From: Nitrospirota bacterium
GTDB taxonomy: Bacteria; Nitrospirota; UBA9217
Assembly (NCBI GenBank): GCA_017885365.1
Contig: JAFNGD010000349.1
Coordinates: 2,417 to 7,729 of the forward strand
Reading direction: 5' to 3'
Length of the DNA: 5,313 nt
Both the position numbers and the translations under genes were made by a program. This document shows, piece after piece, positions 1-5,313 of the stretch; within the stretch, counting starts at the first letter, position 1; the number at the start of each line of letters is the position of its first letter. Below the pieces are notes generated by a model. It saw only the letters and a program-made list of their open reading frames with translations, had not been told where the DNA came from and did no database searches.

Positions 1-1275
1 GACATCACGCTCCGGCTGAAAATGCTCCTGGAGCCGAAGCTTCATGAACAGGGCCTCGACAAGCTGTTCCGCGATGTGGAGATGAAGCTCCTGAGGGTCC
101 TGGTGGACATGGAATATGCAGGGGTCAAGATCGACGCGGGGCTCCTGAAGATCATGTCGGGAAAGCTCGAGCGTGATACAGCCAGGATCGTCAAGGATAT
201 TTACGAACTCGCCGGGGAAGAGTTCAATATCAATTCGCCGAAACAGCTTGCCGACATCCTGTTCGTGAAGCTCGGCCTTACCCCGATCAAAAAGACAAAA
301 ACGGGATTTTCGACGAACGTGGATGTCCTGGAAGAATTGGCCCATGTCCATCCCCTGCCCGCCGAGATCCTGTCCTACCGGACCCTGTCCAAGCTCAAGT
401 CGACCTACGTCGATGCCCTTCCCACCATGATCAATCCCCGGACCGGCAGGCTCCATACGTCTCTGAACCAGACCGTCACTGCCACGGGACGTCTGTCCTC
501 AAGCGAACCGAACCTCCAGAACATCCCCATCCGCACCGAGGTGGGCCGTGAGATCAGGAAGGCCTTCATCGCTGAACAGGGTCACAGCCTCGTGTCCGCA
601 GACTATTCCCAGATCGAGCTCCGTGTCCTCGCGCATATGAGCGGCGACGAGGGGCTCATCCAGACCTTCGTGGAGGACCAGGACATCCATACCCGCACGG
701 CATCGGAGATCTTCGGTCTTCCGCAGGATGAGATCTCGCCGGAGATGCGCCGCAAGGCGAAGGCCGTGAACTTCGGCATCATCTACGGCATCTCGGCGTT
801 CGGCCTGGCGCAGGACATCGGCGTGTCGAATGCCGAAGCAAAGCGGTACATCGACAGCTACTTCGCCCGGTATCCGAAGGTCCGCGCGTTCATCGATGCG
901 ACCATCGCCCAGGCAAAGAGCACGGGATTCGTCACCACCCTCCTGGGACGGAAGCGGTTCATCCCCGAGCTCGCCTCATCAGCGGCTCCTGTGCGGAACT
1001 TCGGGGAGCGCATGGCCGTGAACACCCCCATTCAGGGAACAGCCGCCGATCTCATCAAGCTGGCAATGATCAAGATCCATGACCTCCTCGCGGAACAACG
1101 ATCGGGTTCCCGGATGATCCTGCAGGTCCATGATGAACTGATCTTCGAAGTTCCGGACCGCGAGGTCGGCCTGGTGAAGGATCTGGTCAAGAAGGAGATG
1201 GAGGGCGTTCTGGTACTTACCGTGCCGATCAAGGTGGATATCGGCTCCGGGAAGAACTGGGATGAAGCGCATTGA
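1..1275 (+). CDS. polA: DNA polymerase I, polymerase domain (5'-partial)
   Basis: This is the C-terminal 424 residues of DNA polymerase I, the enzyme that fills gaps in excision repair and replaces RNA primers. The reading frame is open from base 1, so the gene starts left of the window; the ATG at 22 is internal. The segment corresponds to the last ~45% of the E. coli enzyme (928 residues), that is, the end of the 3'-5' exonuclease-like region plus the complete polymerase domain. The family motifs are all present: TATGRLSSSEPNLQNIPIR; motif A DYSQIELR (601-624), with the first catalytic Asp at 601 and the steric-gate Glu at 616; motif B RRKAKAVNFGIIYG (748-789), with the Lys at 760 and the Phe at 772 equivalent to E. 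coli K758 and F762; and motif C QVHDEL (1123-1140), with the second catalytic Asp at 1132. The typical ending GKNWDEAH precedes TGA. Whether the missing part carries the 5'-nuclease and an active 3'-5' exonuclease cannot be seen. No frameshift or lost catalytic residue is visible. Confidence 0.98.
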   Translation, partial: DITLRLKMLLEPKLHEQGLDKLFRDVEMKLLRVLVDMEYAGVKIDAGLLKIMSGKLERDTARIVKDIYELAGEEFNINSPKQLADILFVKLGLTPIKKTKTGFSTNVDVLEELAHVHPLPAEILSYRTLSKLKSTYVDALPTMINPRTGRLHTSLNQTVTATGRLSSSEPNLQNIPIRTEVGREIRKAFIAEQGHSLVSADYSQIELRVLAHMSGDEGLIQTFVEDQDIHTRTASEIFGLPQDEISPEMRRKAKAVNFGIIYGISAFGLAQDIGVSNAEAKRYIDSYFARYPKVRAFIDATIAQAKSTGFVTTLLGRKRFIPELASSAAPVRNFGERMAVNTPIQGTAADLIKLAMIKIHDLLAEQRSGSRMILQVHDELIFEVPDREVGLVKDLVKKEMEGVLVLTVPIKVDIGSGKNWDEAH

Positions 1276-1328
1276 GAGGCAGGAACGAACGAAGATGAGA
1301 AGATATGAAGTTAAGGCATCCGTACGTT

Positions 1329-1356
1329 AGGCGGCAACGACGCTGCCTCCTTGTTT
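1329..1356 (+). terminator. possible weak terminator after polA
   Basis: Fifty-three bases after the polA stop there is a hairpin: AGGCGGC (1329-1335) pairs with GCTGCCT (1342-1348), seven pairs including one G-U, around the loop AACGAC. It is followed by CCTTGTTT, a poor T-tract. The position suits transcription termination of polA, but the weak T-run leaves this uncertain. The bases from the polA stop to this hairpin are purine-rich and hold no convincing gene. Confidence 0.35.
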
Positions 1357-1390
1357 CCCGCTCATCGTCCCAACCGCCCCGCATCCCAGA

Positions 1391-1505
1391 TTGAAGCTCC
1401 CTGCAGCAAGCTGCAGGGAATCTTCGATCCTCAAGGAAATGAATGCTATTCTAATCGCTCGCTAACCCCGCAGCAAGCTACGGGGAATGCGCTCGCTCCT
1501 GGATT
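1391..1505 (+). repeat. two-hairpin intergenic repeat, copy A
   Basis: This compact repeat unit lies in the spacer between the convergent polA and tamB genes, ending 14 bases before the tamB stop codon. Module 1 (1393-1425, 33 bases) is bounded by GAAG and CTTC and contains a perfect 10-bp inverted repeat, TCCCTGCAGC (1398-1407) with GCTGCAGGGA (1410-1419), around AA. Module 2 has the octamer CGCTCGCT at 1456-1463 and again, directly repeated, at 1490-1497; between them a hairpin pairs CCCCGCAGC (1466-1474) with GCTACGGGG (1477-1485), with one mismatch, again around AA. A 30-base linker joins the modules. A second copy in the same orientation begins near 5200. By hand alignment module 1 is identical at 28 of 33 positions and module 2, extended to GGATT, at 40 of 50. 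The structure resembles REP/BIME or MITE-type elements; assignment to a family is inference. Strand is given by the orientation described and is arbitrary. Confidence 0.8.
1466..1485 (-). terminator. tamB: possible terminator of tamB inside repeat copy A
   Basis: Read on the minus strand, this module 2 hairpin of copy A lies about 35 bases after the tamB stop codon. It has a GC-rich stem with one mismatch and a tight TT loop, but is followed only by TTAG rather than a T-run. It could stop or slow transcription from tamB, and the stronger module 1 hairpin (1398-1419) lies just beyond. A bidirectional terminator role between convergent genes is plausible, but it is inferred from position and stem strength only. 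Confidence 0.3.
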
Positions 1506-1519
1506 CTTGCCCTGCTGCT

Positions 1520-4500
1520 TCACCGGAACTCGAAACGGAACTTCACATCCGCGCCGAGATTACCCACCTCGGACCGCTCACCCACGAGCGACATATTCCT
1601 GTTCAAGATATATTCGATCCGGAAGAACTGCTCCGGAGTGGAGGCGCCGACATTCGATGAGTAGGACATGAACAACTTGTCTTGAACGAGTTCCTTCCCC
1701 ACCGTGACCCTCGGGACGGCGGTATCGGTCTTGCTTATGTAGGGGTCCACCTGGAAACGGTCCAGGCCGGTCAGGCTTCGCGCCCTGCTTTCGAAGATGT
1801 CCTGGAACTTGCCTGTTGCGAACGACGTCGCTTCGCCGACGCCGACGTTTGCTTCCTTCCCTTTCAGCTCTTCGCTCGTCTTCCCGAGGGCCAGCAGCGC
1901 CAGGATGTTGGAATCGGTCAACGGCGGTTCCGACAGAAAGGTGACCACGGCGCGGTCGGCAGTTCCTGAAACGCCGAGTTGGATCCGATATTCACGCACC
2001 CGGGTCTCGGCCCGGACGTCAAGCGTAGGGTTGATCCTTTTCGGATCGGTAAAATCCGCAGAGGCGTAGAGAATCCGGAAGACGTTCTTCCGGAAGTACA
2101 CTTCCCCTTTCCGCGCCTCGACCCGCCCCAGGATCTGCAGCTGGTTCACCGTCCCCTGGAACAGCATGTCGACGTCCAGCGGGATCTTGGCAAGGTTGCT
2201 TTCAAAGACGATGTTCTCCCTGCCGAGGAACCGCACGTTGACCTTGGTCTCGCCGATCCACCCGATGTCCGTTTTCTTCTTCGGGGTGAACCCCTTGCTG
2301 AAGTCCACGAGCATGCTCTTCCATTCAACGCGTTTTTCATACCGGGCCTTGCGGATGGCGACCTCACCGGACAGGGTCTGGGTCTTGGGATCACCGTCAA
2401 AGTACAGCAACCCGCCGACGGTAGCCGTCAGGCCGGCAGGATAGCGGACCGTGACGTTCTCGATGGGCGCTTTGGTGGTAAAGTCAACGAGCGCGCTTCC
2501 CTGGAGCTGCGCCGAGCCTGTGACCGTGATGGTCCCCCCTCCCACTTCTCCGGAGATGCCGTCGCTGACGATCCGGTTCCGGTCGAAGGTAATCGTCCCG
2601 TTCAAAGCGGTGAACTTCTGGGGGATGTCCCTGATCTTGATCAGGCCATTCCTGATGGTGAGCTCTCCGGACACCTCGGGATTGGACCATTCATCGCTGA
2701 CCGTCAGCTTGACCGATGCGATGCCATCGCCATGATCGACCTCACGGAAGAGGACCCTGAGCAGTGAGAGATTGGCATCACCGGTGAAGGTAAGATCGAC
2801 TTTCTTTCCGAGATATGTCTCTCCGGTCACCGCCAGTTTCGTTCCAAATCCGGTCAGGGTGAGCGACCGCACCACGACACGTCCCCCATCGATCCGGATA
2901 TCCGCGGTTCCGTCGTTCTCTATCCGGAGATCGCCGAAGGTGAAACCCAGTTTTTTGAACTGTGCGGTGCCGTCGATGCTGGCCAGGTCGAGACCGTTCC
3001 CGCGCGCCTTGAACGAGCCATCAACCAGAACCCGCGTCTTCGCAAGAAGGTCACTGGCGGCGTATAGCGCGGACGGATCCACTTCGTTCATGCGTAGGGA
3101 TGCAGTGGCCGTCCAGGGGTAGGGCTGCTTGAGCTTCCATGTTCCGTTCGCCGAGAACACGCCATCGCCGACCTCCGTTGCGAGCGACAGCTCCCCCTTC
3201 TGGATACCAAGGTCCACCCGTGCCGGCCCCAGCGCTACCTGCCGGTAGGACAGATGTTCGGACTCTGCGTGCGCTTGCACCACCGGCGCGGAAAAACTGC
3301 CCGAGGAACGGATGTCCAGGTTAAACGGGCCTGAGCAGGTCAGCTCTTTCAGGTGCTCGACATCCGCGAGGTCAAGACCCTCGCTTTCCACGTGGGCCTC
3401 ATAGGTCCCGTCAAAACCGATCCATCCTTCTCCCGTGACCGTCCCTGACTTCCGTTCGAGGGTGACGCGGGGGAAGGACACCCGGGTGCTCGTCAGTTCC
3501 ACGGACAGCGAGCCCCGGTCAAAGGACTCTCCGTAGGCCACGCCCGCATCAAGATCGAGGTGACCTGTTCCGGAGAACTCCCTGCTCGTACCGAAGAACG
3601 AAAGTTCCCCGGTGGCGGAAAGCTCAATCGGGATCCGTTTGTAGAACAGGGCGACGATGCTGACGACGTCGGACCGTCGTACGGCGAGTTTCGCCTGATA
3701 GAGAGGCTCCGGTCCCTTGAGGATCACCGAGCCGTTAAAGTCATACACCGAGCTTCCGTGCCGGATGTCCGCATCGTCAAGAGATAATGTTCTGTCCTTA
3801 AAGACCAGGTTCCCCCCAACACTCTTGAACGGGACGCCCCGGATGGACACCGGCCCCGCGTCCAGTCGTCCATCGAAATGAGGCTCAGCCAGAGGACCTG
3901 AAAGCGTACCCTGTACCGAAACCGCTCCGCTGATCGCGAACCCGCTGAAGAACGACAGCGATCTCCCTTGCTCCGATGACCTCGCGGAAAGCGCCAGCTG
4001 ATACCCCGCTGCGGGTCCCACGGTCCCCGCAGCTTTCACGGACAGGTCGTCGGCAAGAACGGACGCACGGCCGATCTGCAGCCCTCCGCCCTGATAGGAA
4101 GCCTCCAGAGAGATCTCCTGGACCGTTACCTGCTGGGACCCTTTTGACAGTTTCCACTGATCCGCAGCAACGGTAATGTTCCCGTTCCGGTAGGCAAAAC
4201 GTGTTTCCACACCCTGGAGCCGCATCCCCCCGATATCGATATCGGAAAGAGCGATACTGCCGCTCACGACCGGTTCGTGAAGGGTTCCCGAGAACTTCGC
4301 GGTTGCCTGGATGATCGGGCCTTTCGCCTTTTTTTTCCGGGCCAGGATGTCGGTGATCCTGCCGAGGGAGCGCTGGCCCATCTTCACCGTGACTTTCAGG
4401 TCCAGCCCTCCGCCGGTCATGATCCCGACGGTTCCCTCCAACCTGAGGCGGGCATCCTCGGATGCCAGCGCGCAGCTGTCGAGAGAAAGGCGGCCCTGGT

Positions 4501-5146
4501 CATAGTTGATGCTGCCCCGTGCCTGTCCTCTGACATCGCGGAACGCCGGCGCCGTTATCGTCAGGTCTCCCGAGGTAAGGCGAACATTGAACGAGGCGCG
4601 GGGAAGGCTCATCTTCATCTTCAGGTTCAACCGGGACATTGTCACGGTTGTCTTCGATCCTGCATCGCTCAGGACGGCCTTCCCGTTCCTGATCGTGATC
4701 ATGCGTATCTGCACCGCATAGGTTGATGACCCGGGGCTCTTCCTCTTCTCAAGGTTCGCCCTGATCGTCCCAATCAGTTCAGCGAGGTCGACAGTGCCGG
4801 CCAGGGAACGTCCCGCCATGATGCGCGGCTCCAGCACGGCGACCGAGGGCACGGAAATGGTCCCGTAGAGGAGCGGAAAGGGATTGAGGTACAAACGGAC
4901 CCTGCGGACAGCGACCGCTTCTCGGTTTTCCGACGAAGGAATGGTCATGTCCCGGACCTCGAGATAGAGCGGCAGGAGGCTCGCCTTGATCCGTCCGATC
5001 GATGCACCGGGCCCCAGGACCTCCTGGAGGGGAGCGATGATAAGTGGCCGGATCCTGATAGCGAACGCATCGCTCTGGACGTAGGTCCAGAGTCCTGCGA
5101 ACAGGACAAAGACGACAAGGGATATGATAAGTGCGGTCTTTTTCAT
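1520..5146 (-). CDS. tamB: TamB/AsmA-like translocation and assembly module protein
   Basis: This encodes a large envelope protein of the TamB family (E. coli TamB is 1259 residues; this one is 1208). Family members are anchored in the inner membrane and span the periplasm as an elongated beta-rich structure with a hydrophobic groove. They work with an outer-membrane Omp85 partner in outer-membrane protein assembly and are implicated in phospholipid transport. Visible here: basic residues K2-K3, then a single hydrophobic anchor at about residues 4-23 (core LIISLVVFVLF); an AsmA-like N-terminal stretch to about 115; a long middle part (about 140-800) of repeated beta-strand units with the G-x-hydrophobic pattern of this superfamily; and the TamB/DUF490 domain from about 815 to the end. 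Diagnostic stretches are GEVYFRKNVF (from 1014), NPTLDVRAET (1039-1048), PPLTDSNILALLALG (1074-1088) and the terminal FRFEFR, a likely beta-strand. Only two cysteines occur (225 and 604). The start is taken as ATG at 5146; a TTG at 5152 in frame would add two residues, and an in-frame stop at 5162-5164 rules out anything longer. No clear Shine-Dalgarno precedes either start. The gene is intact. The TamB assignment is firm for the C-terminal domain; the exact partner and cargo are inferred. Confidence 0.93.
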   Translation of the reverse strand: MKKTALIISLVVFVLFAGLWTYVQSDAFAIRIRPLIIAPLQEVLGPGASIGRIKASLLPLYLEVRDMTIPSSENREAVAVRRVRLYLNPFPLLYGTISVPSVAVLEPRIMAGRSLAGTVDLAELIGTIRANLEKRKSPGSSTYAVQIRMITIRNGKAVLSDAGSKTTVTMSRLNLKMKMSLPRASFNVRLTSGDLTITAPAFRDVRGQARGSINYDQGRLSLDSCALASEDARLRLEGTVGIMTGGGLDLKVTVKMGQRSLGRITDILARKKKAKGPIIQATAKFSGTLHEPVVSGSIALSDIDIGGMRLQGVETRFAYRNGNITVAADQWKLSKGSQQVTVQEISLEASYQGGGLQIGRASVLADDLSVKAAGTVGPAAGYQLALSARSSEQGRSLSFFSGFAISGAVSVQGTLSGPLAEPHFDGRLDAGPVSIRGVPFKSVGGNLVFKDRTLSLDDADIRHGSSVYDFNGSVILKGPEPLYQAKLAVRRSDVVSIVALFYKRIPIELSATGELSFFGTSREFSGTGHLDLDAGVAYGESFDRGSLSVELTSTRVSFPRVTLERKSGTVTGEGWIGFDGTYEAHVESEGLDLADVEHLKELTCSGPFNLDIRSSGSFSAPVVQAHAESEHLSYRQVALGPARVDLGIQKGELSLATEVGDGVFSANGTWKLKQPYPWTATASLRMNEVDPSALYAASDLLAKTRVLVDGSFKARGNGLDLASIDGTAQFKKLGFTFGDLRIENDGTADIRIDGGRVVVRSLTLTGFGTKLAVTGETYLGKKVDLTFTGDANLSLLRVLFREVDHGDGIASVKLTVSDEWSNPEVSGELTIRNGLIKIRDIPQKFTALNGTITFDRNRIVSDGISGEVGGGTITVTGSAQLQGSALVDFTTKAPIENVTVRYPAGLTATVGGLLYFDGDPKTQTLSGEVAIRKARYEKRVEWKSMLVDFSKGFTPKKKTDIGWIGETKVNVRFLGRENIVFESNLAKIPLDVDMLFQGTVNQLQILGRVEARKGEVYFRKNVFRILYASADFTDPKRINPTLDVRAETRVREYRIQLGVSGTADRAVVTFLSEPPLTDSNILALLALGKTSEELKGKEANVGVGEATSFATGKFQDIFESRARSLTGLDRFQVDPYISKTDTAVPRVTVGKELVQDKLFMSYSSNVGASTPEQFFRIEYILNRNMSLVGERSEVGNLGADVKFRFEFR

Positions 5147-5199
5147 GGACAAAACAGTGCGTTACAATAATCGTTCCCGGTCGGTCCGGCCTTGATCCG
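5147..5199 (-). promoter_or_regulatory. tamB leader and presumed promoter region, no strong motif
   Basis: This is the only unique sequence between the tamB start and repeat copy B, so a promoter close to the gene would have to lie here or inside the repeat. The minus strand shows TATTGT (5169-5164), which matches four of six bases of a sigma-70 -10 box, about 17 bases before the ATG, but no recognisable -35 box at the proper spacing. No purine-rich ribosome binding site stands before the start; the bases just upstream read CTGTTTTGTCC. I can support it as a leader region, not as a defined promoter. Confidence 0.2.
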
Positions 5200-5313
5200 T
5201 TGAAGCTCCCGGGAGCAGGCGGAAGGGAATCTTCGGTCACCAGAGTAGTATGTTCATCCTCATCGCTCGTTAACACCGCAGCAAGCAGCGGGGCTTACGC
5301 TCGTTTTTGGATT
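5200..5313 (+). repeat. two-hairpin intergenic repeat, copy B (reaches window edge)
   Basis: This is the second copy of the repeat at 1391-1505, in the same orientation, upstream of tamB. Module 1 is at 5202-5234, the same 33-base length, with the GAAG and CTTC borders and the outer TCCC/GGGA arms kept. The inner stem of copy A is lost; instead a perfect 12-bp palindrome, GCTCCCGGGAGC (5205-5216), is present. A 29-base linker leads to module 2: octamer CGCTCGTT at 5264-5271 and again at 5298-5305, the same 34-base period as in copy A, flanking a hairpin (5274-5293) around AA with two mismatches. The copy matches to its last visible bases (GGATT, 5309-5313) and may continue outside the window. 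No gene is evident in this stretch. Confidence 0.78.

Noticed and set aside
499..690. 63-codon minus-strand frame opposite polA
   Set aside because: Antisense to the conserved polymerase motif A region; a shadow of the real gene.
1295..1330. Tiny frame after polA (ATG at 1295, 11 codons) with AGGA about 10 bases upstream; another 29-codon frame starts at 1305
   Set aside because: Both are too short and run into or through the putative polA terminator and repeat; no independent sign of coding.
1391..1505. CRISPR array
   Set aside because: The direct repeats are only octamers, with one repeat pair per copy around a hairpin conserved between copies, so they are not regular repeats separated by unique spacers.
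1351..1671. 106-codon open frame on the + strand across repeat copy A and the tamB 3' end
   Set aside because: It runs through the repeat hairpins and antisense to tamB; the translation is low-complexity-like and matches nothing I recognise.
1979..2767. 262-codon open frame on the + strand inside tamB
   Set aside because: It lies wholly antisense to the clear TamB coding sequence and has no recognisable domain; its Asp/Gly/Pro/Leu-rich composition is that of a shadow frame opposite a GC-rich gene.
4779..5276. 165-codon open frame on the - strand overlapping the tamB 5' end, starting inside repeat copy B
   Set aside because: It overlaps the TamB signal anchor and N-terminal domain in another frame, is rich in Arg/Pro/His with no family resemblance, and begins within a repeat.
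1391..5313. Composite transposon carrying tamB between two repeats
   Set aside because: The repeats are short, lack any transposase gene, are diverged from each other, and tamB looks like a normal chromosomal gene; flanking by chance of two intergenic repeats is simpler.

Overview
The window holds two convergent protein-coding genes and two copies of an intergenic repeat. It reads as ordinary chromosome of a Gram-negative (two-membrane) bacterium with fairly high G+C. The outer membrane is inferred from the TamB-type gene, which only makes sense in a diderm cell. The protein style and the paired-hairpin repeats remind me of Desulfobacterota or Nitrospirota genomes, but that is an impression and the sequence alone does not fix the phylum.

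Layout: positions 1-1275 (+ strand) are the 3' part of polA, covering the complete polymerase domain of DNA polymerase I; its 5' part lies left of the window. Positions 1276-1519 are a 244-base convergent intergenic region with a weak terminator-like hairpin just after polA and then a compact two-hairpin repeat (copy A, 1391-1505). Positions 1520-5146 (- strand) are one large gene for a TamB/AsmA-like protein of about 1208 residues, with an N-terminal membrane anchor and a C-terminal TamB (DUF490) domain. Positions 5147-5313 are the tamB upstream region; most of it is a second copy of the same repeat (copy B, from about 5200 to the window edge), in the same orientation as copy A.

The two genes have no functional link that I can see: polA serves DNA repair and replication in the cytoplasm, while the TamB-like protein should span the periplasm and serve outer-membrane biogenesis or lipid transport. 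They simply converge on the repeat-bearing spacer. No tamA/BamA-type partner gene is visible within the window.

The part most worth a second look is the repeat family: two copies about 3.8 kb apart, each with two hairpin modules at nearly identical spacing, flanking tamB on both sides. I see no CRISPR array, tRNA, rRNA, transposase gene or evident novel multi-gene system here.
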